A stretch of 64,000 nucleotides of DNA from Floccularia luteovirens. Its lineage: Eukaryota; Basidiomycota; Agaricomycetes; Agaricales; Squamanitaceae. Below are positions 10,958-22,326 of this stretch, one piece after another. A program made the translations under genes and the position numbers. The stretch's first letter is position 1; each line of letters starts with the position of its first letter. The stretch lies in the NCBI GenBank assembly GCA_009739215.1, contig VSJF01000003.1, positions 1,860,001 through 1,924,000 of the forward strand, read 5' to 3'. Below the pieces are notes generated by a model, which made no database searches, had not been told where the DNA came from, and saw only the letters and a list, made by a program, of their open reading frames with translations.

Positions 10958-12211
10958 TCATACCATCCTTCGACAAATGATGGCAAACGATAAGACGAGT
11001 AATACACATATCGCCGCATCAAGAAAAAGTGGCGGCTTCTCGCTGCTTATTCTGGTAGCACGCACTGGTGGTGAGGTGTCAGCGGGTGGCGCATCAGCCT
11101 GCCCTCTCGTATCAAAAGCATTACGACTTGTTGTAGGTGTAGGAACAAGTTCTTTATCAGATTGCGTCGACTGTAGGTTACTTTGTGAGGGTTCAGCAGC
11201 TGTCGACACGTCTGCCAGCGGAGGTTCTGCGGGGCCTAGGCTTCCGGAAGCGGGTGTCTCCGAATCATGAGCCACAGTATGGTTGTTGCCTGGCGTCTCT
11301 GTTGGCACAACGGGGTCTGGAAGAAGTTCTAAATTTGTTTGATTGCATTGCGGACAACTCCAATGTCTCGATCTGCATAATATTTTATTAATTAAAGTAT
11401 AATTCATGCCCAACCCAATTTCACTTACAATCCTGCCAATCTCTTCCGTTCGGCGGCCGGATACTCTATAGAACCGACACCAACAGCAGCTTGACCCTTG
11501 AGTGGAAAGAAGCCTTGCAGACCAATAATTGCTAAAACAAAAAATCTTAGTATGACCGAGGAGAAACCGACAATACTGCCAATACCTGTTCGCACACCCC
11601 AGGCAGGCTGCCATAGCTCCTCGTGATCTAAAGTAACACTGAATTAAAACGTGTTAAGGACGTAATACAATAGCACACACAATTGGTGAAACTGATACAA
11701 ATCTGGAACAGCACCTGAATACATAATCCTGATAAAGGGAAGGCGAAAGACTTTACCTTTGAGTTAAGTTCGAATCTACCGTTGGGTGTTAACATCATAA
11801 TTGATGGAGGACGGAATGGGTATTCAGCAGGTAAGATGATTCGGAAATGGTACAGTCCCCCTTCGAACTCGGTCCCCGCTGGACCACGTATCGTACAATG
11901 CCATTCCTGCGCACAGGCGTTAGTCGTACATGTAACAAGCTTCAGAGAGAGTACGCACGAAGATGTCGTCCTATTAATTGGATATGGAAGCCACGGGTAA
12001 GTATTTCATGTTTCTTGATCATGGATTGCCTCGAGTACGACGCACCTCTAACGGTGAAGCAGTGTAATCAGTGCATGGATCATTTGCAAGCTCTCTCGCC
12101 TCTTGCATAATCCTCTTTACAGCTAACGATACAAACGCTGAATGTCAGCCTCAAAGATATTGACTTTTCGCACGTACCAGAGTTATTCTTGTTAAGTGAA
12201 TTAGAAGACAT
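10958..12211 (-). CDS. ER tail-anchored ubiquitin-conjugating enzyme E2 (UBE2J/Ubc6 type)
   Basis: The UBC fold spans about residues 12-150: AVKRIMQEARELANDP, DDIFEWHCTIRGPAGTEFEGG, ILPAEYPFRPPS, LTPNGRFELNSKICIS, then YHEELWQPAWGVRTAI. The catalytic cysteine is in KICIS, about residue 93. The NGRFE motif and the spacing are those of the UBE2J/Ubc6 family, which lacks the usual HPN motif. A CPQC pair follows the core as in UBE2J1, then a Ser/Thr/Pro-rich linker, and finally a C-terminal hydrophobic anchor (LFLDAAICVLLVLSFAII) ending in basic residues. Such enzymes sit on the ER membrane and act in ER-associated degradation. One exon is only 12 nt (11959-11970, Asp-Asp-Ile-Phe). It is divergent from mS37. 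Confidence 0.88.
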
Positions 12212-12379
12212 AGTTGAAGATAGTTGTGATAGATCTCTATGCAGTTAAGAAAGAGATGAGTGATGTTATTTGGGGGAAAGAAATATATGATTGAGATTGT
12301 ATTAAACCGAAAGACACTAGCGACGTGGAATGTAACAGCCTCCACTCAAGGCTCGAAGCAACCGGAGCTTTAATCACTA

Positions 12380-12387
12380 TCACGTGA
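12380..12387. promoter_or_regulatory. TCACGTGA palindrome in E2/mS37 divergent promoter
   Basis: A perfect 8-bp palindrome with a CACGTG core lies midway in the 298-bp divergent promoter, about 170 bp from the E2 start and 123 bp from the mS37 start. It is a candidate bHLH site, inferred from sequence and position. Confidence 0.4.
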
Positions 12388-12509
12388 TATTTTACTCTAT
12401 TTCTGTTTTGCTCCCTTCGCAAACTTTTCAAATAAAAAGCTGCTGTGCGCATCTCCCGACACAGCGACACAACGTCCTCATCGCTTTCTCCAATTAGCGT
12501 GCAGCTGAT

Positions 12510-12882
12510 ATGACTATTCATATCAAGAAGCTCAAAGTCCGTCCCCGGAAAAGTTAGTGTGTTCAAAGCTTTTCACGCGCTATGGGACTTAACATCCTTC
12601 CAGCTCAAAATGCTGTCATGTGTGCCCCCCAGCTTTCCTCCATGTTGGGCTGTTGGGCAGCGTCAAATGATCTACACTCAATGACAGTCTGTTCGGCACA
12701 AGCACAAGCACTCTTTGATTGTATGAGAACAACGGTATGTCAGGGGTATCGCTTCATGTTTTAGAACACGCGTTTCTGACACACTCCAACCCCAATTTTC
12801 CACAATACAGCCCATGCCTAAGAAAACACATAGACCCACCATCAACTACCACCTTGCTAGGCTGGGAAAGAGCATTCAATAG
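12510..12882 (+). CDS. MRP10: Mitochondrial small-subunit ribosomal protein mS37 (Mrp10)
   Basis: Three exons encode about 85 residues beginning MTIHIKKLKVRPRK. There are two CX9C motifs: C-APQLSSMLG-C and C-SAQAQALFD-C. This is the twin CX9C CHCH fold that is oxidised by Mia40 on import. The C-terminus has the family block HRPTINYHLARLGK. Mrp10/CHCHD1 is a component of the mitoribosomal small subunit. The introns are GT-AG, and the start codon sits directly before the conserved basic segment. It is divergent from the E2 gene and is followed by 660 bp without a recognised gene. Confidence 0.88.
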
Positions 12883-13542
12883 ATCGTTTCATAATTTATT
12901 TCATGGATTGGTTTCAGTACTGCAAAGCATTCCTCGGCGCGATCGCTCTGCATACCCAGAAATCCATCCTGTTTGCTATCAATTATGGGTTATGAAATGC
13001 TAGCCGCGAGTATGTATGCCTGGCTTCGTGAATCTTTGACTTTCTCGTAAGCCATATATTTGCCGCATCTTCATGCTAGTTTGCGTTTCTTCCGATGTAC
13101 ACGCGTACATGAAATTCTTGTATTTGTATGCTCTTTCACAAATGATAATCAAATAGACTGCAAACTCAAATCGAACACCATAATCGATCCAATATCTCTT
13201 TGAACTTTCGGTGTATAACAACCCAACATCCTGATCGAGCAGGAACAAACTTACAACACGAGTAAGCCTCAACCAAATATCTTATGATCACTCCCTCGAT
13301 CGTATGCATTGGACCTACGATTCACAGAAGCATGTTTGCGAGTCCTTTTACGTTTTTACCTCGCATATACCATGCAGCATGATGGATGTAGGGCAGAACT
13401 ATCTGAACGCAGTAAATTCTCGAATGCAAACCTGGTCTAACGGCACTCTCCGTCCAACCTCGTGGAGATGGTATGTCCGCTGAACAGGGCCATATAATGT
13501 TATATTTCTCCCGAACACTAATTCCCCACAACATTGAATTCC
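12883..13542. other. Intergenic stretch, no gene recognised
   Basis: This contains the mS37 3' flank and the NYN-gene promoter. Minus-strand open frames of 90-106 codons exist here (13000-13272, 13322-13642), but one overlaps the first NYN exons and neither has a recognisable motif. Confidence 0.45.
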
Positions 13543-15471
13543 ATGAAAGAACAAGAGAATATCCACATTTTCTGGGACTTTGGTCAGTCGTGGATATTGA
13601 ACTGATGACTTTGCTAACATGAACATGCCAGCAAATGCACAACCAGGCATATCAATGTCTGGTGATGAAATAGTGCGCAATATACGCACTGCGGCCCATG
13701 AATATGGGATCATCAAATCCTTGAGGGTCTACCTCAATAGTTCAGCTGGTCAAACATTTTCGAAGTTCTCAACCCTGCGAACGGAGTTACAAGCCTCTGG
13801 TGCACAACTTATTGATTGCCCAACAAACGGACACAGGAATGTCGCGGAAAGGATGATAACGGGTATGTCCCAAAATGGACACTCTTCTCATAGCGTTCTC
13901 TGAATGAAAATAACCCAGTCGATATGATGTGTCATGCAATGGATCACTCCACCTCGTCCACAATCTTTCTTATAACTTCAGACGACGAATTTGCATACGC
14001 AGTTGCAACGCTGAGAATGAGGCAGTACCGCGTTATTGTTGCCTCGACCAGAGGACTCGGCGGAGCTTTGACATCCCAGGCATCTTTAAATTTAAGCTGG
14101 AGCCGAGATATCTTACGGCTGGGCCCTGGAGATTGGTCGTTCCTTCCAACAACAAATGGACAGGAACAGATGCCTAAGGATTCTGCGTCACAGCATAATG
14201 CAGAAACTGATAAAACCCAGAAGGGCCCATCGAACTCGACGCAAGAATTCAACTTGCTTCCTGAAAATATTATTATCAACAGTTTCCAACCAAGATATGG
14301 CACGGACTCGATCTTCTCATTCAAGGAAAAATTGGAACCAGCACAACAGAATAACCAATCGGAACCATTTGCGAAGCTATCTCAGCCGTTCGATTATGTT
14401 TTTGGTACCGGCAGACCTAAACAAATGAGAGCTGACTCTGCACCACCAGCTACTGCGCATCAGTCGTATTCTCCTCCTGTTTCGACAGTCTTATATCGAA
14501 CTCCAGAAGCTAGTATATATGATGCAATGCCAAAAACTCCTGAACACGACTTCAAGATCAAAGGAAAGTGGAAAGCGTTCCCCTTCCCCGAACCAGAAGA
14601 TGGCCCGGCCACACCACCTCAGAGCCGCCCTCCGTTAGTAACAACTGCCCCTCAGGTTGGGGACAAAAGTGCGTCTGAGAAAGCGTTTTTCCCAGCAATG
14701 CAGACGGCCTTTGACTACCTCGAGTCGAAGAGCGCTCCAAACACGCGCGAAAGTAATTCCACCCAGAAGGCTCCGACGGTATTTTCTTCGTCGTCAACGT
14801 CACCTTCTGCCGCATCGTCTTCCGGATTCTCAGTGGTATCTGCGCCCCCACTCACTTCCACAGCTGCAACCTCAATCACAGTTACAGAAAATCCACCACC
14901 TAAAGAGCCACTAAGAACAGTGACTTCAACTTCTACAACGGCACCCATGGTCCCAATGGCTCAGCCAGAACTTCCATTTGCTAGCACGAGCACCAAGAGC
15001 GCCGATATGGTTCCCAGCAAGCCGCGTTCTAATTCCGACTCATCAGTCAACATTGGCGTTGCTCAGAACAGTCAAACAACGACTTCACCCTCATCCAGAG
15101 CTACGATCACGAAAAAGATTCCATCACCGGAACCAGTTAAAGCCACGAACGCCACCCCAAAGCCTCCCATTTTGCCGCCAACCCCAACGCCACCCCGCCT
15201 TCCACCCCCTGCAAAAGTGGTTCAACAAACGAAACAAATACCTCAACATTTCACCCCACTGATTGCAATAATGCGTTCTGCTGGCACTGGCGCACAAGAG
15301 CGTAGCGTGATAGCCACCAGACTACGTAATTCCCATCCGGATGTATTTCGAAATACAGGATTGAGTAAGTTCAAACAGTACGCGGCATCTGCTGAAAAGC
15401 ATGGTATTGTGACGCTTGGGGTCAATTCTGAACATATTGCTTGCATGTCCCTGAAGCCTCAATACAGATAG
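13543..15471 (+). CDS. NYN-domain RNase-like protein with C-terminal OST-HTH/LOTUS domain
   Basis: About 604 residues in three exons. The NYN (PIN-like) domain occupies the N-terminal 150 or so: HIFWDFANAQ holds the first acidic and Asn residues, followed by GDEIVRNIRTAAHEYG, LRVYLNSSA, VDMMCHAMDH and TIFLITSDDEFAYAVATLR with the Asp cluster. A long Pro/Ser/Thr-rich, probably disordered region follows (about residues 190-525). The C-terminal 75 residues (FTPLIAIMRSAGTGAQERSV onward) fit an OST-HTH/LOTUS winged helix. NYN plus OST-HTH is the architecture of MARF1/limkain-type proteins, in which NYN is a nuclease and LOTUS binds RNA or partners. A role in RNA turnover is inferred. The first exon is only 37 nt and carries the catalytic Asp. 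Confidence 0.8.
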
Positions 15472-15756
15472 TGTAGTGTATCTGACTTTCGTCGTGCTTA
15501 CAGAAATCTACGAGTCATTAGTGTTATATTAATCAATAAAATTGTTGTCGGGTACAACAAGCCGTAATACTATTAAGTCTTCCAGCTTGTTCGTTTCTAA
15601 CCAGTTGACCAAACCATAATGTGAAATGGCGTGTGCCTTGGGTTAAGGCACGTAAGGATGTGTATTTTTAGTAAATCCTGATGATTTTGTCAACGTTCTA
15701 GCCGTAAAATGGCCGTATCGGACAGCTAACCAGTTAACACGGCCAGTAAGCTGGAA
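15472..15756. other. Convergent intergenic region with small hairpin
   Basis: 3' flanks of the NYN gene and TACO1. A perfect inverted repeat, GTGCCTT-GGGTT-AAGGCAC, lies at 15633-15651. It could form a short RNA hairpin in either 3' UTR. Confidence 0.4.
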
Positions 15757-16970
15757 TTATGAATCCAAACTTGTCCAAACCCGCGACGTATCTTGATTTG
15801 ATTCAAGTTCTTCCAACAGAGCTTCTAATTTCTCCCTAACGCCCGACTCATCAGAAACGCCACTAGCTTCTGAGGGTGCATATTTCAATTCGCCTGACTG
15901 GAACTCCCAAGGGCGGGACCCTACGCCACCCGCGATAAATGGACTCATCAAACCTGACAGTTCGTCAGCAGGACAGGTGAACTATTCAGTTGTAAGGAAA
16001 TCAGGTTCGCGCAGTTAAAGAGGTATACGCACCTCGTATACAATACCCTCCTCGGAATCAGAAATCTTCTCAAAATCTTCAGCACCGGCTTCGAGTGCTA
16101 CATCAATCAGCTCTTCGATGGTTTTCTCCGCATCTGGTTGATTAGGTACGAGAACTGTGACTGAACCTTTCCTCTGGAACATGAATTTGACAGGAGCAAG
16201 ACGAGCACTAAGCAACTGATGAGAGCTGTACTATTGGAGAAATCGAAGAATATCACTTGTGAGAAGATAGAATTTCTCGTATACTATGAATAGTACGGTT
16301 CGTATTGTCGGTTAAGCATTCGCTTTGGGTTTTCAGTCTGAGGTGAAAAAGTTAGAGTTTATTGTGACATACTCACATGATGAGCCCAACCGAATTGAAT
16401 GCTAGAGCCTCATAAACTAAGCTCTCACCCCCTTTGTCTTTTCCCCTAGCCTGCAATAGTAAATGTCACTGAATAAGAATATGGCTCAGCAAAGAATGAG
16501 CTTAGTTACCCTGGCAAGCGAATTTTCTATGTTATCTTTCGGAACTCCTTGCTCCTTAGCGCGCTTTATTGCCGCAGCCAGTTGAATATTCAAGTTTGGG
16601 TCAGCGGAACCACCGCCTATGCAGTCGAATTACTTGTCAGTTCAACCCGCAGGATCAAGTCTAATATGTGAAGCGCACTTCTGACAGCCAACAGGATATC
16701 CTACATTTTGCCAGTGATCAGCGGAGGCCATACGCGACATGATATAGGCAAAAAAACAGGTACATGATTAGCCTTTCCGTATATGACGCTCTTCTGCTTG
16801 TCGTTGTTGCCTTTTTTCTCCTTGATTTTGGACCACTGTAAATGGATATTAGCATGATGGTTGAAGTATATGAAGATGATTATCAGTGCCTTATTATGAC
16901 CTGATAATATGGTGTTACAGAGAGAAAAGGAACGTTTTTGTAAGAAAGTCATAGAGGTCAGTCTATACAT
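15757..16970 (-). CDS. TACO1: Mitochondrial YebC/TACO1-family protein
   Basis: About 275 residues from seven or more exons. The protein begins with a basic, Ser-rich presequence (MYRLTSMTFLQKRSFSLCNT), suggesting mitochondrial import. The YebC/TACO1 signature follows: SGHNKWSKIKEKKGNND, IYGKANHDILLAVRSGGSAD, LAAAIKRAKEQGVPKDNIE, and later APVKFMFQRKGSV and AGAEDF. TACO1 proteins help mitochondrial ribosomes translate COX1. The core GHNK/WSKIK is split by a GC-AG intron (complement 16836-16889, AAG before GCACTG) of exactly 54 nt without stops. Another GT donor nearby would delete GHNK and is less likely. The C-terminal ELLEELESNQD tail is acidic. Confidence 0.88.
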
Positions 16971-17474
16971 GGTAAGTTATAGTAGGTGCGCGTGATCAAA
17001 TTTGATTTTGTTATGTTGATATTGAAATTAAAACATTTGATCGGTTCATTGTAAACAAGATCTTGTTCAACGTTTCTCGTGCACGCAGTTTCTGCCCGTC
17101 AAATGAGTTCTTTTCCCATACCAAATTTGACATTCTCTCAATGTACACCCAGGAATACTTCGAACCCAGCAACATAGAACAGCCTATCGGCCAATCGAAG
17201 CTTGTACTGGTGACCACTCACACAACTTCTTTCGGGGTTTGTAAAGATAGTTAACTTATATTCTGGAACTGGAAATTTCAAAGTATATGAGCAAGGTTTA
17301 GGGTCTTACTCGAGTCTATAATTATACAGGTGAATACTACAAGAATAGTCGCCCCTCGGCCTCCTTCCACATTGTGTTACTGCGTCAGAAGTCCCGTATA
17401 TAAATATTAACAAGTCAAAAAAGATGTTTCGCAAAGAGTTAAATGTCATGTCAGTCATATCATGTCATGGGAAT
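16971..17474. other. Intergenic region between TACO1 and sulfate permease
   Basis: TACO1 promoter and 3' flank of the permease, both on the minus strand. No coding exon recognised. A GGGTTCGAAG element (minus strand, near 17160) resembles a tRNA T-arm, but no tRNA can be folded around it by eye. Confidence 0.45.
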
Positions 17475-20271
17475 TCAAATTCTCGTTGCTTGAAGTCCAC
17501 ACTCGGCAGCTCTTACGGCTCCAGCAAGATCAAGGTGGAAGAATGGCGTATCTTGTGGAACCACAGGTACGTATTCAGCAGAGTCAGACTCCAGATGAAC
17601 TGGTGACTTCTTCCGCTCGTCAGAGGGCGATTCGATGTCCTCTGTGATTTGGGATTTCGAGTCGTTGCTTCGCCCATCGCGGTATGGAACAACGGATGCG
17701 ATATCTGCGCAAGTTCCTGGGGAGGTAACCCCAATTCCGAAGCCACCTGCGACTAGAGCACGGCGGATCCATGGTGATAATATGGTGGCGAAGTGGAACT
17801 GTAGAAAGAGATCAATGGATGTAAATTTAATCAAAATACCGACGACTTACCTCAACAGAACGGTCTGCCCATTTATCTACTTCAGTTCTGGCATCAATAA
17901 GAGCTTGAATTGCAGTTGTATCTATATGTGAACTGTTGTAGAGAAGTGAGAAAAGTGGCAATAAACGCGTTTCTCAATGAACCTACACGGTGGAGAAGTC
18001 TAGGACGATCGCGTGCAAAAGTGGGAGTTTCTCATTCCTCACCACTTCAGCGTCGCTTCCACCACGGCCTGGACCGGGGTCATTCCAAGGGCGATCAGAG
18101 AATTTGATATTGCTCATATCCTTTCCACGCTTGGTGTTGTCTTTTACGTAGTCGACCAACGCCGAGTTCATGACTGAGGAGTTCGGGTAAAGGTAGCTCT
18201 CTTCGAATCTGTAAACGATCACTCCGGGGGAAGGGGGGACAATCTTTACGTGGGGATTTGTCACTCCATCATTTGACAGCGGCAAGAACACTTCGCGGGA
18301 CTCTTTGCTGCTCGATGACGCTCCATGAACTGTTACGCGTCCTAAGAAGGTCCCTCTTGGTCTGGCGATGCGAATCAAGAGCAGACCCAATGAGGCGGCA
18401 ATCGAAGTGTAGATGCCATTCTCGATTGAAGAGAAAATGGTAACTACGACTGCAGCGACCCAAATCAAGAACTCAAGAGGTGATACACGCCAGTATGAGT
18501 AGACCTTGAAAGAGTAACGAGTAAGCAATAGGCAAATATGGGACGTCATCATCATTTTACCTGAGCAGGGGATGCGACAAGGTCAGCAACCGCGTGAATG
18601 ATGATTGCGGAGAGCGCAGCCGTTGGAATCCAGAAGAAAGCAGCAGTCAGACCATACAACGCAACAATCACGACAATCGCAGTCACAATGCCTGCCGCAG
18701 GCGTTCTCACGCCAGACTTAGATTTCAATGCGGACCGGGAGAAAGATCCAGTTGCTGGGTAGGCTCCAAAGCAGGATCCAATTGTGTTTGTTACTCCAAT
18801 GGCAATGAGTTCCTGGTTGGGGTTAATTTTGTATCCGTTGAGGCGACCAAAAGCTATATTTTGTTCCGTCAGTATGACATGCGATAAAAAAAGATATGAC
18901 GCCTTTTGATCTTACATTTAGCAATTGCGATATGTTCTAAAAGCAGAATGATAGTTGCAACAGGTAATTCTGAAGCCATAGCTCCTACAAGGGCGGGCTC
19001 GATTGTTGGAGAGTGCACATGCTTGAAACCAGCCGGAACTGTTTGCAAAATCTTGATAGGATATTTTCCGTCGGGTGTCTTCCTATGCCGGGTATACAGC
19101 CATGCAGCTATGGTGAGAATCAGGATAACGAAAGCGTTCCTCAATACGCTGATGAAGAATAACAAGCGTGCTAACAATGAATGTCAACAAAATGCCCAAA
19201 AAAATTCTTTGGTAAAATTCACCTCGGCGGGGATAGCGAGCAGTTAATTTCAAACAGAACCATCGAACGAAATATAACGTGAAAAGGCCTGAGAGTCCCC
19301 ATGCAGCATCGAGTTTGGTCTGGGGAAGCCCCTTAAACGTATTTATGATGACCCTGTATGTTGCGGCACGAGTACTAAATATGGTAATTAGCATCAGAGC
19401 ATTGTGTGTCATGTGGCCAAATCTGACTTACTCGAACCCAGTAATACCCATCAGTCCTGGCACTTGCCCAGCGACAATGTTGATTGCGGAGCCAGTCATG
19501 AAACCGCTGACAGCGGGTGCGGGAATGAACTCGACAAGCCAGCCAATCCTAAGCAAGCCTATACCGAGAACAATGAAACCGCAAACGAACGCGAGTACGG
19601 TTGCTATATGTGGTGCCTCCCAGCGTCCAGGGAATTTGGCATCGACGTGTTTGATGACCTGAGAGACGGTGAGCGACATGACTGCGACCGGGCCGATAGA
19701 GACATCTTTCGACGTGGCAAAGAACTTTAATATAATGAAAGGGTCAGGAGGTGGTAACGAGGATCAAGATCAATCGATTTACACAATACAGGAGGACGCC
19801 AATAAATGAAGAGTACAACCCGTATTCGGGGGGAAGGGTAGCAATCTGGAGGGTGTGGAGTATTAGTAAGGTTCTTGGTTCCCTTGGAATCGCCATACCT
19901 GTGCATACGACATCCCTTGTGGTACAACGACCATACCAACTGTCAGCCCAGCAATCAAATCACCTGTGAGCCAGCCAAGATCTTTTTTTTGGAAATAAGA
20001 GATTAAAGACGCTCTGCAGGCTGCCAAGAAACTTACTATATCTTGTGATCCATCCTATAATAGGGAACAAGCTAAGGAAATAGTCCTTCAGCTGAAGTAA
20101 AACGTCAATACGAGGGGATTCTAGGCAGGGGAGAAACGGAAGACTGACGCGTCGTCTTGGATCATTAAAAAATTGGCCAAGCCAATCTCTGCTTGAAACA
20201 ACGGGAACAGTTTGTTCGGGGTACCCAATGGCGCGCTTTCCAAAGCGCTTTGCTGAAGAGGAGAAAGACAT
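17475..20271 (-). CDS. SulP-family sulfate permease
   Basis: The spliced product has the fungal SUL1/SUL2 layout. A soluble N-terminus (MSFSSSAKRFGKRAIGYPEQ) is followed by a membrane region with NLGWLTGDLIAGLTVGMVVV, PQGMSYAQ, IATLPPEYGLYSSFIGV, KDVSIGPVAVMSL, FIPAPAVSGFMTGSAINI, GLPQTKLDAAWGLSGL, PNQELIAIGVTNTIGSCFGA and YPATGSFSRSALK, and then a C-terminal STAS domain (LLHAIVLDFSTV, TTAIQALIDARTEVDKWADR). SulP proteins cotransport sulfate with protons at the plasma membrane for sulfur assimilation. All frames join through short introns with no break seen. A TATA box 45 bp upstream supports the start at 20271 over an upstream in-frame Met at 20325. An earlier C-terminal end is possible. Confidence 0.88.
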
Positions 20272-20314
20272 TGCAGAAAGTGGGACGGCTTTGATAGAGT
20301 GAAGGAAAGAGAAG

Positions 20315-20322
20315 TATATATA
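20315..20322 (-). promoter_or_regulatory. TATA box of the sulfate permease gene
   Basis: TATATATA lies 44-51 bp upstream of the ATG at 20271 on the minus strand, a spacing suited to directing a start just ahead of that ATG. Strong TATA boxes are common on nutrient-regulated genes. Confidence 0.45.
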
Positions 20323-22326
20323 CAAAATCTACGATTGAGAACCCTGATTGCCGTTTACACCACGGTTAGAATGTGGACAGTAAGAAGACTAGTGCAGGTG
20401 ACAGTATAAGTGCTTGGGAAGATCAGAGTTTACCGACCGCAAGGGAAGAGTTGGTGGATGGAGAGAAATAGCACGGTACCTGGGAGTCAGGAGATCTCAT
20501 CTGAGGATGACAAAAAATTGGTAGGAAAACGGCAGAATTGCAAAGGAATAGGAACATGGAGATCTGTGATTTGTTCATGAGCACAGGTGTTGCAACATCT
20601 GTTCAAGATTGCGCAATCCTTAGGCGCGGTTATCCATGAGATCCAATCACCAACAAACATAGACTTCCTCCCAAAAATATCCTCCTCCTCCTACTTCAGT
20701 ACTTCAGTGCCTAATAACTTATCTGTACGGCAGTGTTTTCCCTGTTTCAACGTACCCCTTGATTTATTTTATCCCTGTATCATACAAATCCCCATTGTTT
20801 TTATTCAGTTTAGCTCAATTTTCTCGTCTACTCATCTGTCACCAGCGGATTTACAACTGGTATCTTTCTGCCGCGATACTCAGTGATTTCCATTCAAAAG
20901 CTCATTTCCCAACGAACATTCCTGAGCACTGATGTCGTAGGTCAGAATAACACATTGCATTAAAACCCCATACCTACGCGATAACAACAATTACTCCACA
21001 ACGGACCTGGATGCTCAATAAAAGTGGCTAACCTCTATAGTACAGGAGCAGGGTCTCATCAAGAATACCAGATGGAACAGTGGCCTGACATGACATCTTG
21101 TGGCGAAGGAAGTTACAAGATACAGCCTTACATCACTCACATGTCCGATTCGGCCATGTCGAAGAATTCAACCCCGCTTCCACTGATTTCACCGCGATGG
21201 GCTAAGAGTATTCAGTCCCTGATGAGACAAGGTTTAATAAAAGCTAGTGCTTCCTACGTGCTTCGTGTCTTCGTTACAAAGAAAACAGTCAAGGAAGTGA
21301 AGGAGACCCAGGTCTATAATATGGAGAAAACCCACCGCAAGTGAGAACTTGAAAATTGATATAACAAAAGCACAGATAGACATGGCTCGCATAATCGCTT
21401 GATCCGTCCGCAAATCGCCTTATTTAAATTGTAACCGAATGGTGCAAGTCATATTTTGGTGTTCTAGGGTTCAGCGCGCGATATGGTATGAGAGCCACAG
21501 CAATCAACAAGTTCTCCCTATCCTATATGAGAACATACAACACAACGCGCAGGGTTTTTGCTTCAAGTGGTATAATGAAAAACATGTTTTGGCCGCAATA
21601 TCGAAGGTCAACGCCCACGGCAACACCGAAGAATATCCCGGAATTGCGATTTTACCGACTCAGATTTGACCCCGCATACGAAGAACATAGCACATTTCGC
21701 AGGGTATACAAAACGAGCACGAACGTCGGTTATTTCCAGATGGTAAGGAACTTCACAGCAAGTCTAAGAAAGCCATCATTTGACATGTAGGGTAGTTATG
21801 TAGATACGAGTCAAAAACTGGAGTTAGAGGGCTGGAGATTGCGATAGGCGTTGATGAAATCCGAAGCAATAGAGACACAACCGAAATGATAGATGTATGT
21901 AGGAGTGGAGAAAGAAGAGCAAGAGGCTGGGGAAGTTGTATGTATGTATTATCTATTCCGAGGAGTGAGAAGCGGAGAAAGATCCTGGGAAGAGTAGGTT
22001 CCCCACCATCGACGTCAATCAGGGATGAGAGTTTATGGTAATTTTGTTGATCATTGAACATCTAGGTTGGAATGAGGACGAACAGTCGAGTGCAAGCTGT
22101 AAGTTGAGGTGAGGCGAGTGGTTGGTAGAGCAACACGTACCAAAGAGGTAAAAATATTTGATCAGCAAAAACACGAGACCGTAATACGCTAGTCTGCCAG
22201 CTTGCTTTGTTCAGTCAACATTATCACTTTCTCTCTCCTCCCAGGCCAGAGCGCGGTGCGCCTGTACATCATCACATTTTACGATACAGAACGTTCTCCA
22301 CTCAATCTTCCTTTTAGTACGATTTA
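20323..22326. other. Gene-poor 2 kb, no gene recognised
   Basis: The left part is the permease promoter and the right part the STRAP promoter. In between, an open frame 21488-21790 (+, 100 codons, ATG start, Arg/Thr/Phe-rich, no known motif) and another at 21024-21344 (no ATG at its start) are the only candidates. Both may be chance. CT-rich tracts typical of fungal promoters precede STRAP near 22225-22260. Confidence 0.45.

Noticed and set aside
13322..13716. Minus-strand ORFs of 105-106 codons
   Set aside because: They overlap the first exons of the NYN gene on the other strand and carry no motif.
17150..17180. Possible tRNA T-arm (GGGTTCGAAG on the minus strand)
   Set aside because: No acceptor stem, D-arm or anticodon arm could be paired around it.
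20272..20325. Longer N-terminus of the sulfate permease from an upstream Met
   Set aside because: The TATA box at 20315-20322 lies within that extension, so it is probably not transcribed.
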